Assembly: GCA_029212465.1 (NCBI GenBank)
Contig: JARGNV010000008.1
Location: 1 to 64,000, forward strand
Length of the DNA: 64,000 nt
Source: Legionellaceae bacterium
Lineage (GTDB): Bacteria > Pseudomonadota > Gammaproteobacteria > Legionellales > Legionellaceae
Direction of reading: 5' to 3'
Below the pieces are notes generated by a model that saw nothing but the letters and a program-made list of their open reading frames with translations, was not told the DNA's origin and made no database searches. The position numbers were made by a program, and so were the translations under genes. Position 1 is the stretch's first letter. Every line of letters begins with the position of its first letter. Positions 55,799 to 63,720 of this stretch are shown here, piece by piece.

Positions 55799-55874
55799 GG
55801 CTTTATTTTAACGTGTTTCGTTAGCCTACGTGTGCAAACGTCCGATAGGCATTGAAAAACGTTAAAATAAAACC
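55799..55874 (-). repeat. Palindromic element copy 2 (conserved core, different arms)
   Basis: The same core as copy 1, in inverted orientation, beginning one base after the rnt stop codon. The arms (55799-55813 and 55860-55874) are 15 nt, AT-rich and unlike those of copy 1 beyond the shared GTTTTTC, yet pair fully as a minus-strand RNA with one G-U. The inner GCCTA/TAGGC stem is kept. Different outer stems that still pair, around a fixed core, suggest selection on structure. Confidence 0.85.
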
Positions 55875-56477
55875 TTAATAGTTTCTATCAGATGCCAACA
55901 TTTGCCATGAGTTCAGCATTTTACAAAATAAAGCGGCTGTCTTTTCTGCATCATAAATCGCTGAGTGCGCTTCATTCGCATCAAACGGAATCTCTGCCGC
56001 ATGCATTGCTTTTGCAAGTACGGTTTGTCCATAATGCACACCCGCAAGCGTTGCCGTATCAAAACAGGTAAATCGATGAAAAGGTGATTTAATCCCGGTG
56101 CGGCTTGCCGCTTCATTCACAAAAGACAAGTCAAACCATGCATTATGGCCAACAAGCACCGCACGCTGACATTTATTATCTCGCAGCGCCTGCCAAATTG
56201 GATCAAATAAACGTGTTAATGCATCACGTTCACTCAGTGCAAGACGCAAAGGCTGAAATGGGTCTATTCCATTAAAAGCCAATGATTTTTCATCTAAAAG
56301 CGCACCTTCAAACGGCATAATATGCTCGAATTGTGAGTCACCACTCACCCACTTTCCTTTTTTATTCAATTCTAAAAGCACAATACACATCTCAAGAAGC
56401 GCATGCTGCTTTGCATCAAGACCTGCTGTTTCAACATCAACCACCACAGGCATAAAGCCACGAAACCTTTTGTTCAT
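55875..56477 (-). CDS. rnt: Ribonuclease T
   Basis: A 200-residue DEDD exonuclease that trims the 3' ends of tRNA and other stable RNAs. Catalytic residues appear in VVVDVETAGLDA near 11, LAFNGIDPF, VGHNAWFDLSFVNEA near 118 and AHSAIYDAEKTA near 175. RFRGFMPVV at the N-terminus matches E. coli RNase T closely. The ATG at 56477 overlaps the pyrC stop (ATGA) with GGA eight nt upstream; a TTG 12 bp earlier is less likely. Confidence 0.94.
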   Translation of the reverse strand: MNKRFRGFMPVVVDVETAGLDAKQHALLEMCIVLLELNKKGKWVSGDSQFEHIMPFEGALLDEKSLAFNGIDPFQPLRLALSERDALTRLFDPIWQALRDNKCQRAVLVGHNAWFDLSFVNEAASRTGIKSPFHRFTCFDTATLAGVHYGQTVLAKAMHAAEIPFDANEAHSAIYDAEKTAALFCKMLNSWQMLASDRNY

Positions 56478-57499
56478 CGCACTTTCCAAGAAAATCTCCC
56501 ACCTGCATGCACGGGTACCACATCAACCACCCCAAATTTAAACTGCTCCGGCACATCTACTGACTCTCGCACCAGCTCAACATGCTCTGAAGATACAGAA
56601 AGCTCATAAAAATTCGCGCCAAAATGCCCTAAAAATGCGTCAAGCTTATCTAAAGCATTCATCGCCTCGAAAATTTCCGCATACATTGAGAGCGCAAATG
56701 GCGCGGAGTAAATACCAGCACACCCCGATGCACACTCTTTTTGTCCTTTGCCATGTGGCGCGCTGTCTGTACCTGCAAAAAACTTAGGGTTACCACTGGT
56801 TGCAGCCTTTTGTAATGCATGCTGGTCACGCTCACGCTTTAAAATGGGTAAACAATAATAATGAGGTCGTATCCCACCTGTTAATAATTGATTCCGGTTA
56901 TATAACAAGTGATGAGGGGTAATCGTTGCAGCAAGCATTTCGGATGCCGACAAAACGCACTCAACCGCTGCTTTTGTCGAAATGTGTTCAAGTACGATAC
57001 GAAGCCTTGGGAAATCACACATGATTTGCTTTAAGTGCGTTTCAATGAATAGCTTTTCGCGATCGAAGATATCCCCTGCAATTTCTTCGCCATGAATTTG
57101 CAAAACAAATTGCTGCGCTTGCATCACGTCAAAAATTGGATAAAGCGCACGAATTGAACGCACGCCTTCTGCCGAGTTTGTTGTAACCCCCGCAGGATAA
57201 AGCTTACCCCCCAATATATGCGTTTGCTCCTTTGCTAAAACGAACGCTTCCGGTGATACCGACTCGTTCAAGTAAAACGTAAAGTAAGGCTCAAAATCAG
57301 GATATGCTCTCACTGCAGCGTTAACGCGCGCTCGATATGCTTGTAATAACTCAAGCGATGTGAGCGGTGGCTTCAAATTGGGCATCACCAAAGCACGTCC
57401 AAAGTACTGCGCCGTTGCCGGCGCAGTATGTTCAAGCATCACATCATCTCTAAAATGAACATGCCAATCATCAGGTTTCGTAATATAAAGGCTTTGCAT
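56474..57499 (-). CDS. pyrC: Dihydroorotase PyrC
   Basis: A 341-residue enzyme closing carbamoyl-aspartate to dihydroorotate in pyrimidine synthesis. Zinc ligands are in DDWHVHFRDD near 10-19, the carboxylated Lys in LGGKLYPAG near 97, His in QIHGEE near 134, LEHIST near 172, and Asp in FAGTDSAPHGK near 245. Class II (E. coli-like) length. It is coupled to rnt by a four-base overlap. Confidence 0.96.
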   Translation of the reverse strand: MQSLYITKPDDWHVHFRDDVMLEHTAPATAQYFGRALVMPNLKPPLTSLELLQAYRARVNAAVRAYPDFEPYFTFYLNESVSPEAFVLAKEQTHILGGKLYPAGVTTNSAEGVRSIRALYPIFDVMQAQQFVLQIHGEEIAGDIFDREKLFIETHLKQIMCDFPRLRIVLEHISTKAAVECVLSASEMLAATITPHHLLYNRNQLLTGGIRPHYYCLPILKRERDQHALQKAATSGNPKFFAGTDSAPHGKGQKECASGCAGIYSAPFALSMYAEIFEAMNALDKLDAFLGHFGANFYELSVSSEHVELVRESVDVPEQFKFGVVDVVPVHAGGRFSWKVR

Positions 57500-57522
57500 A
57501 ACATCCTCTAAACACCAGATAA

Positions 57523-58209
57523 CTATCTTAAAAAGTCACGTGAACTCATCTGGTAACGATTCATTAAGTCATCATGAAGTACTACTGCTTTATTATTCAC
57601 AGTTTTTAATACCATTTTTTGCTTCAAAACACCCGTCTTAAATTGCCAGCCTTTTGGCAGATGCAGTTTTGAGCCAAGTTTTGATAAACTACGCTCTGTT
57701 TGTTTTGCCTTATCCACACTATAAGATTGCATGATATAAACGCGACCTTTGGGGTCAACCAACTCATATACAGGCCTTCCCGCTTTATACGTAAATATAT
57801 TTTTCAAGTCAATCTGATGACGACGATAAGGCTTTGCGCCATTAAAAATATCTGATATCCCGATATGTACATAGGCAATTTTTTTTGTTTTAAGACGTTT
57901 AAACTTCTTTTCTTCCACTTGAATCAGTGGTGTCGTTTGTATCTTATCCATCGTCCAATAGCGGGGGCCTTGTAAGATAGCTTTCGACGCTCCTGTCGCA
58001 GCTTTTGCATCTTTAGTCGTTAAATTATTCCAAAAAGCTTTGGGGCAGTTATTCACACCTTCTGTTGTATACACAGCGCATCTAAGCCAACCATCGGAAA
58101 CAATAATCTCACAATAGCGCGTTCCTCGTACATTATCTCGCATGTTGGCATGCAACACCATTGGCAACAAACAAAGCAAACATCCTATCCATTGTTTTTT
58201 CATATGCAT
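57523..58209 (-). CDS. Exported protein of unknown function
   Basis: A 228-residue protein with a signal peptide (MHMKKQWIGCLLCLLPMVLH, cleavage near HAN). The mature part is basic and contains three cysteines early on (RYCEI, LRCAV, NNCPKAFW), then a conserved-looking core with ILQGPRYWTMDKIQT and VYELVDPKGRVYIMQSYSVDK. No known family. An ATG at 58209 (or 58203) preceded by AAGGCGGG is preferred to an ATG 45 bp upstream that would bury the signal peptide. It is 23 bp before pyrC and may share its transcript. Confidence 0.7.
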   Translation of the reverse strand: MHMKKQWIGCLLCLLPMVLHANMRDNVRGTRYCEIIVSDGWLRCAVYTTEGVNNCPKAFWNNLTTKDAKAATGASKAILQGPRYWTMDKIQTTPLIQVEEKKFKRLKTKKIAYVHIGISDIFNGAKPYRRHQIDLKNIFTYKAGRPVYELVDPKGRVYIMQSYSVDKAKQTERSLSKLGSKLHLPKGWQFKTGVLKQKMVLKTVNNKAVVLHDDLMNRYQMSSRDFLR

Positions 58210-58299
58210 TGCTACCCGCCTTTTTTTAAATTCGCTCTCTTTAGAGATAAACAATTTTTTAACTTAACGCAATAAATATTCAAGTACGTCTATATAAAA

Positions 58300-58327
58300 T
58301 TGAATAAATTCTTTTCAAGTCTATACT
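58300..58327 (+). promoter_or_regulatory. Sigma-70 promoter for ihfB
   Basis: TTGAAT (58300-58305), a 16-bp spacer and TATACT (58322-58327) lie 46 bp before the ihfB ATG. The divergent gene starts at 58209, so this AT-rich interval probably holds both promoters. Confidence 0.6.
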
Positions 58328-58373
58328 TATCACGTAAGATGAAAAGAATACGATTCAAACGGTCGAGGTAAGT

Positions 58374-58685
58374 ATGATTAAATCCAAGCTTATCGCAAAC
58401 CTTGCCGCAGACATGATGCACTTACCAGAAAAACGCATCATGGAAAGCGTAAATTTAATTCTAAAGAAAATGAGCGACGCTCTCATCGAGGGAGAGCGCA
58501 TCGAAATTAGAGGGTTTGGGAGCTTTTCCCTCAGATACAGACCACCGCGCAACGCTCACAACCCTAAAACAGGTGAAAAAGTCGTTACTGAAGGAAAGTA
58601 CACGCCACACTTTAAACCAGGAAAAGAGCTGCGTGCACGAGTCATTGCTTCATGCCAAACCCATCCGATTCAAGAAGACGAATAG
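58374..58685 (+). CDS. ihfB: Integration host factor beta subunit
   Basis: A 103-residue HU/IHF-family DNA-bending protein. [30 protein letters not shown] (near 42-71, cited in part) and [13 protein letters not shown] match IhfB rather than HU or IhfA; the proline of the DNA-intercalating beta arm is in the [11 protein letters not shown] turn. The ten-residue C-terminal extension is unusual. GAGG five nt before the ATG supports the start. Confidence 0.93.
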   Translation: MIKSKLIANLAADMMHLPEKRIMESVNLILKKMSDALIEGERIEIRGFGSFSLRYRPPRNAHNPKTGEKVVTEGKYTPHFKPGKELRARVIASCQTHPIQEDE

Positions 58686-58691
58686 AGTTAG

Positions 58692-59258
58692 TTAGGTTCG
58701 CGGTAGTGTAACACCCGTTTGTTTCTGGTATTTGCCCGCTCTATCTTTATAAGAAACGGCACATACGTCATCCGCTTCTAAAAATACCATTTGCGCAACA
58801 CCCTCATTTGCATAAATTTTTGCAGGAAGTGGTGTCGTATTTGAAAACTCTAACGTCACATGCCCTTCCCACTCAGGCTCAAGTGGCGTTACATTTACAA
58901 TGATACCGCAACGAGCATACGTTGACTTACCTAAGCAAATGGTCAAAATTTCTCGTGGAATACGAAAATATTCAACTGTTCGTGCGAGTGCAAATGAATT
59001 CGGTGGGATAATACAAACATCTGATGTCACATCAACAAAACTGCTTTCATCAAACGCTTTGGGATCAACAATTGCTGAGTTAATGTTTGTGAATACTTTA
59101 AACTCATTGGCACATCGAACATCATAGCCGTAGCTTGATACACCATAGGAAATCATGCGCCCTTGTGCATTTTCACGTACTTGCCCTCGCTCAAACGGTG
59201 AAATCATACCGTGCTCAAGCGCCATTTTTTCAATCCACTGATCAGATTTAATCGCCAT
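58692..59258 (-). CDS. dcd: dCTP deaminase
   Basis: A 188-residue enzyme converting dCTP to dUTP, feeding ThyA with dUMP after dUTPase. [28 protein letters not shown] is the family core near 108-135 (cited in part) and carries the active-site Ser, Arg and Glu. The ATG at 59258 has GAGG eight nt upstream; a GTG 9 bp earlier overlaps that site. The stop is 6 bp from the convergent ihfB stop. Confidence 0.95.
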   Translation of the reverse strand: MAIKSDQWIEKMALEHGMISPFERGQVRENAQGRMISYGVSSYGYDVRCANEFKVFTNINSAIVDPKAFDESSFVDVTSDVCIIPPNSFALARTVEYFRIPREILTICLGKSTYARCGIIVNVTPLEPEWEGHVTLEFSNTTPLPAKIYANEGVAQMVFLEADDVCAVSYKDRAGKYQKQTGVTLPRT

Positions 59259-59316
59259 TATCGACACCTCAAGTCAAACTGGCTTCATATTACCACAGTC
59301 AACGCAGAATAAAACA

Positions 59317-60372
59317 TCACCATAAAGGAGATACATCTGTAGGTATATCAAAATAACTCGCAATATCCTCTTTTGATATCATCTCCCATGATGAAGGCTC
59401 CCACTTAGGGTTTTTATCTTTATCAACGAGTCGCGCTCGAACCCCCTCATAAAAGTCATGTCCTCTCAAAAAATGATAGGCCAGCTTGTAATCCATCTCT
59501 AAGCAGTCTGCTAAATGTAATCCTTTTGCACGCCTTAGTTGCTCAAGCGTCACATGAAGACTTAAAGGCGATTGCTGAAGTAACTCATCTTCTACGGTTC
59601 GTGCCCACTGACTAGATTCTGCTTTCAATGCGTGGAATATCTGCTCTAGGCTTTGCTTATTAGCAAAAACACTTGCAACCACATCGCTTTCTGCGACTAA
59701 GCTTCCCTCTGGCATTACCTCTTGGTATTGACTCAAACAGAGTGCTACTTTCGCATCAGCATCTGTTGATAAGTCAGTTGCGTACAAATCTTCAAGGATG
59801 GTAGAAAATGCATGACTTGGCACCGTATACCTAACAAACCCCAGCGTTTTTGAGTCAGCCGCATTCACGCGCCTTCCTGTTAACCCTAAATAAGTACCAA
59901 ACCCACCGGGACATGCTGAAAGCAGATGACTTGCACCAATATCAGGAAAAAAACCAATACTTACTTCAGGCATAGTAAATTGGAAATGTTCACTGGCTAC
60001 TGTATGTAAGCCATGCAGCGTTACACCAACACCTCCGCCAATGGTTAGACCATCCATTAATGCAATATAAGGCTTACCTAAGGTGGCTGTTAAATTATTT
60101 AGACGATACTCGTGCTGAAATAACTGTTGTGGCACAGATGGATCCTTCTGCCCTTCATCATAAATCCAACGCACATCCCCGCCCGCGCAAAATGCGCGTC
60201 CGGGTACAGCTTGAATCACAACTGCATGCACCGAGTCATCTTGCTTCCATGCCTCAAGTTGCTTAAATAATGCTTTAAACATCGAAAAATTTAAAGCATT
60301 TAATGCAGCAGGTCGATTCAACACAATCATACCTATATGATTTTCAACAGAAAATAAAACCTCATCTGTCAT
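59317..60372 (-). CDS. 3-hydroxyisobutyryl-CoA hydrolase (enoyl-CoA hydratase superfamily)
   Basis: A 351-residue crotonase-fold protein. GRAFCAGGDVRWIYDEG near 61 forms the first oxyanion segment; DGLTIGGGVGVTLHG near 108 and FTMPEVSIGFFPDIGASHLLS near 133 carry the HIBCH-specific Glu and Asp. Its length, C-terminal domain (DFYEGVRARLVDKDKNPKW) and position after an enoyl-CoA hydratase identify the valine-pathway thioesterase. The ATG at 60372 with GAGGAG upstream is preferred over a GTG two codons earlier. Confidence 0.9.
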   Translation of the reverse strand: MTDEVLFSVENHIGMIVLNRPAALNALNFSMFKALFKQLEAWKQDDSVHAVVIQAVPGRAFCAGGDVRWIYDEGQKDPSVPQQLFQHEYRLNNLTATLGKPYIALMDGLTIGGGVGVTLHGLHTVASEHFQFTMPEVSIGFFPDIGASHLLSACPGGFGTYLGLTGRRVNAADSKTLGFVRYTVPSHAFSTILEDLYATDLSTDADAKVALCLSQYQEVMPEGSLVAESDVVASVFANKQSLEQIFHALKAESSQWARTVEDELLQQSPLSLHVTLEQLRRAKGLHLADCLEMDYKLAYHFLRGHDFYEGVRARLVDKDKNPKWEPSSWEMISKEDIASYFDIPTDVSPLW

Positions 60373-60374
60373 TA

Positions 60375-61148
60375 TCACTCTCCTCTAAAAACAGCCGTAC
60401 GCTTTTCGAGAAAAGCGGAAACACCTTCTTTTTTGTCATGTGTTGCACATACTTTAGCAAACTGTAAGGCTTCGAGCTCAAACGCCTCTGATAATGCCAA
60501 ATCATAGCCTGTATCAATCGCGTCAATAATGCCTCTAATAGCCAAAGGAGCTAATGCTAAGATGTCTTTTAGCATTGCATGCGCTCTATCGAGTAAATTT
60601 TCTGCAGAAACCACCTCACTCACAAGTCCAAAGGCTTCAGCTGTAGCTGCATTAATGGCACGTCCCGTTATACATAAATCTAAAGCACGCCCTTTACCAA
60701 TTAGCCGCGCAAGTCGCTGTGTTCCACCATAACCTGGCAACACACCTAATTTTACTTCAGGCAGGCCAAACTGCGCATACTCAGATGCAATACGAAATGT
60801 AGAGGCCATAGCTAGCTCGCACCCACCACCAAACGCATAACCATTCACCACAGCTAAAGAAGGTTTGCCCATTGTTTCAAGTTCACGAAAAACAGCCTGC
60901 CCCTTTTTGGCAAAGGCATAGCCTGTTTCCACATTGCACTCTGCCAACCGACGAATATCTGCCCCCGCACAAAATGCTTTTCCAGTTCCCGTGATTAATA
61001 CCGCTTTCACATCAGGATTTGTTTTTGCATCTACAAATAAATGGTGTAACCGCTCAAGCACTTCTCCATTCAGTGCATTTAACTTTTCCGGGCGATTCAA
61101 CGTAATGGTTAAAACACCTTCATCTATTTGATGCGTTACATCAGACAT
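60375..61148 (-). CDS. Enoyl-CoA hydratase
   Basis: A 257-residue crotonase. GKAFCAGADIRRLAE near 56, GYAFGGGCELAMA near 102 with the first catalytic Glu and FGLPEVKLGVLPGYGGTQRLAR near 127 with the second Glu indicate an active hydratase. Between an isobutyryl-CoA-type dehydrogenase and a 3-hydroxyisobutyryl-CoA hydrolase it probably hydrates methacrylyl-CoA. It is 2 bp from the next gene and 11 bp from the previous one. Confidence 0.92.
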   Translation of the reverse strand: MSDVTHQIDEGVLTITLNRPEKLNALNGEVLERLHHLFVDAKTNPDVKAVLITGTGKAFCAGADIRRLAECNVETGYAFAKKGQAVFRELETMGKPSLAVVNGYAFGGGCELAMASTFRIASEYAQFGLPEVKLGVLPGYGGTQRLARLIGKGRALDLCITGRAINAATAEAFGLVSEVVSAENLLDRAHAMLKDILALAPLAIRGIIDAIDTGYDLALSEAFELEALQFAKVCATHDKKEGVSAFLEKRTAVFRGE

Positions 61149-61159
61149 ACAACACCTCC

Positions 61160-62314
61160 CTATTCAATCATAAATGCTTCATCTAATGCCGACTTCGAAA
61201 TAACTTCTCGCATAATTTCATTAGTTCCTTCGACCACTTGATGAAGCCGTAAGTCTCTAAAAAGACGTTCCACCGAATAATCTTTTAAACAACCATATCC
61301 ACCATGTAATTGCAGCGCTTGATTGCTAATTTTAAATGCTGCATCACTTGCGAATTGTTTCGCCATTGCTGCATACATAGGCGCATTTGGCGTACCTGAG
61401 TCGAGCGCATGTGCCGCACGATAAACTATTAGCCGGGCTGCATTAAATAAAGTCAACATATCCGAAAACTGAAACCGTAAGGCTTGGAATGCCGCTAAAT
61501 TTTTATCAAATTGGCGGCGTTCATGCATATAAACTTTTGTTTGCTGAATGCATGCCAAAGCCCCTCCTAAAGAGCATGCTCCAATATTTGCACGCCCTCC
61601 ATTTAAAGCATTCAACGCTATTTTAAAACCTTGTCCTTCTTCTCCCACAAGGTGACTCACAGGAACACGACAATCTTCAAAAAAAAGCATCGCTGTTGGT
61701 TGGCTATGCCAGCCTAGTTTTTTTTCTGGATTACCAAATGTTAATCCTGGTGTGTCTTTTTCGACTAAAATGCAACTAATACCGTGGTGCGTTTCATCTC
61801 CTGTTCTTACCATACAGAGATAAACATCACTCACCCCACCACCTGAAATAAATGCTTTAGAGCCATTAATAATATACGCATCTCCCTCTTTTCTAGCGCG
61901 TGTTTTTAATGCAGCAGCATCACTGCCCGACTCAGGCTCTGTTAAGCAATAACTTCCTAAAACCTCCATTTGTGTCAACCGCATTCCCCAGGTTTCCCGA
62001 AGCATCGGTGATGCATACTTATCTAAAATCGATGTCACCATGTTATGAATTGATAAATAAGCACTAGTACTCACACAGCCTGCTGCTAGCTGCTCAAGGA
62101 CAAGAACTGCATCTAAACGTTTAAGCCCTGAGCCTCCAATATCTTCACGAGCAACCATACCAGCCATACCGAGCTTTGCAGCTTCTCGCAAAACGTCTAT
62201 CGGAAAATATTCTGTTTCATCCCAGTTTGCAGCATTTGGTGCAAACGTTTTTTGTGCAAACTCTGCTGCCATACTCTGCAACAGTAGTTGTTCTTGATTG
62301 AGTTGAAAATCCAT
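61160..62314 (-). CDS. Acyl-CoA dehydrogenase, probable isobutyryl-CoA type
   Basis: A 384-residue flavoprotein. YCLTEPESGSDAAAL near 124 and FISGGGVSDVYLCM bind FAD; the catalytic Glu is in VVEGTNEIMRE near 362, the position used by short-chain and branched-chain dehydrogenases. Context suggests oxidation of isobutyryl-CoA to methacrylyl-CoA. It is the first gene of a three-gene minus-strand operon. Substrate specificity cannot be read with certainty from sequence. Confidence 0.9.
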   Translation of the reverse strand: MDFQLNQEQLLLQSMAAEFAQKTFAPNAANWDETEYFPIDVLREAAKLGMAGMVAREDIGGSGLKRLDAVLVLEQLAAGCVSTSAYLSIHNMVTSILDKYASPMLRETWGMRLTQMEVLGSYCLTEPESGSDAAALKTRARKEGDAYIINGSKAFISGGGVSDVYLCMVRTGDETHHGISCILVEKDTPGLTFGNPEKKLGWHSQPTAMLFFEDCRVPVSHLVGEEGQGFKIALNALNGGRANIGACSLGGALACIQQTKVYMHERRQFDKNLAAFQALRFQFSDMLTLFNAARLIVYRAAHALDSGTPNAPMYAAMAKQFASDAAFKISNQALQLHGGYGCLKDYSVERLFRDLRLHQVVEGTNEIMREVISKSALDEAFMIE

Positions 62315-62340
62315 TATTCTTCTCTAATTTTAAAACAAAA

Positions 62341-62376
62341 AATAGGCCGTCGAAAAAACGACGGCCTTTTTTATAT
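62341..62376 (-). terminator. Strong Rho-independent terminator after the porin gene
   Basis: AGGCCGTCG (62344-62352) and CGACGGCCT (62359-62367) form a perfect nine-pair GC-rich stem with an A6 loop. A T-rich run follows on both strands, so it can act in either direction; its position 20 bp beyond the porin stop makes the minus direction the main one. Confidence 0.92.
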
Positions 62377-62394
62377 AGGTCGGTGATTTTGCTA

Positions 62395-63393
62395 TTAAGC
62401 AACGTTACCTAACCACTTCAGGCCAAAGTAAAGACCCTGAACACCGAAGTCACCTTCTTGAGCTGCTGTAACTGGTCCAATACCAGCAACAGACTGTGTG
62501 ACATTCCAGTAGTTAACCCACATCCAACCTACATCCAGGGTTAAATCACCTTGAGCTACAGCGTAGTCATATTTAAGACCAAGCTTCGCTTCAAGTTCAG
62601 GTGAAATGGTTGATTTAGAAGCACTTGTGGTCAACTGGCTACCTTGGTTATCGGTATAAGAGTTGCTTACTTTGCTGCTTCCTGCAAGCAGAGCCATTGC
62701 TCCATTTGCATAAACACCTAACCCATTACCCCACTCATAATCCATATCCGCACCAACGCGAGGACCAAACCCATTATAAGTTGGTTTTCTTTGGAAAGAA
62801 GCGGTATATGTTCCACTGATAGGAGCTGTAATGAGGCTACTTGTTACAGAGCCTACAATAGTCGCATCAAGTGTGGTTGTGTTTGCAATTCGAGCATACT
62901 GAACACCACCATGGAATCGAATATTTTTCTTCTCACCATAGTCAACATGTTGCCCGAACTCTAAGTTAACAGCGTCCCATTTAGGATCTGTATTAATAGT
63001 TCCTGTTGTTGCTGCAGAAACTGCAACCAGATTTCCAATACCACCCGCGTTTGTCACACTGTAACTTTTGCTTGCTGATCTGCTGAAGTGATACCAGTTA
63101 AGATTTGCATCACTACCAGTTTCAAAATGGTAAGAGCCTTCAATCATGAAGCCCCATCCCCAATTATTGTTGTAATCAACAAAACGACCGTTGTCGTTAA
63201 TTGCTGCGTAGCTATATCCACCGCCAGAGAAAACTGGTTGTAAATACAGAGCTCGACCACCTACATCCCAGGCGGTGCTTTCACAAGGCACTGTTACATT
63301 TACAGCACTACAAACAGGCCCCATTGTTCCAGCGAATACAGCACTGCTTCCAAGAGCAAGAACTGCTGCTGCTGTTTTTTTCAATTTTAACAT
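62395..63393 (-). CDS. Legionella-type major outer membrane protein (MOMP/OmpS-like porin)
   Basis: A 332-residue outer-membrane beta-barrel. The signal peptide (LKKTAAAVLALGSSAVFAG) and the mature start TMGPVCSAVNVTVPCESTAWDVG, with its two cysteines, are very close to Legionella MOMP, a cysteine-cross-linked cation-selective porin that binds complement. Alternating aromatic and polar strands run throughout, and the C-terminus ends in YFGLKWLGNVA. The ATG at 63393 has GGAG six nt upstream; a GTG 12 bp earlier overlaps this site. A near-consensus promoter and strong terminator show it is a highly expressed single gene. Confidence 0.92.
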   Translation of the reverse strand: MLKLKKTAAAVLALGSSAVFAGTMGPVCSAVNVTVPCESTAWDVGGRALYLQPVFSGGGYSYAAINDNGRFVDYNNNWGWGFMIEGSYHFETGSDANLNWYHFSRSASKSYSVTNAGGIGNLVAVSAATTGTINTDPKWDAVNLEFGQHVDYGEKKNIRFHGGVQYARIANTTTLDATIVGSVTSSLITAPISGTYTASFQRKPTYNGFGPRVGADMDYEWGNGLGVYANGAMALLAGSSKVSNSYTDNQGSQLTTSASKSTISPELEAKLGLKYDYAVAQGDLTLDVGWMWVNYWNVTQSVAGIGPVTAAQEGDFGVQGLYFGLKWLGNVA

Positions 63394-63461
63394 GCGCTTC
63401 TCCACTTTTTTATTATAAGCTTCCGTTTATTAAGCCACAACGTTGTATCAACTTCGGTACG

Positions 63462-63502
63462 CGATTATCGCTCAATCGAAAACGTACACTAGAACGATTA
63501 TC
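63462..63502. repeat. Direct repeat CGATTATC spaced 33 bp in the porin leader
   Basis: CGATTATC occurs at 63462-63469 and again at 63495-63502, where it contains the minus-strand -10. The spacing is 33 bp, about three helical turns. Both are next to an AATC, giving partly extended similarity. This could be a paired operator, or chance. Confidence 0.45.
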
Positions 63503-63525
63503 AATCCTCTTTTACCTCTTGTCAA
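63497..63525 (-). promoter_or_regulatory. Sigma-70 promoter of the porin gene
   Basis: On the minus strand TTGACA (63520-63525), a 17-bp spacer and GATAAT (63497-63502) form a near-consensus promoter. The start site near 63490 gives a long leader of about 97 nt before the ATG at 63393. Confidence 0.82.
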
Positions 63526-63720
63526 CAACAGCGCCAAAAATCCATCATCGCATGCTGAACAGGAGTTCATCCATGCTCAACAATCCGTCTTAAAGGAGCT
63601 AAACACCTAGCAAAACAGATTACCAAAGGATTATTAAGATCAAAAAACACTTTGTCAAGTACTTCTTCTTTATTGTTTTTCCTCTATACTGTACTGAAAT
63701 TATAGGCTTGGAAATCAATC

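Noticed and set aside
55799-55874. Integron attC site, because of GCCTA/TAGGC pairing
   Set aside because: attC sites conserve their ends and vary in the middle; here the middle is conserved and the ends vary, and there is no integrase or cassette array.
63201-63593. Plus-strand frame opposite the porin signal peptide
   Set aside because: It runs antisense over the porin start and its promoter and has no ribosome site; the porin gene is certain.
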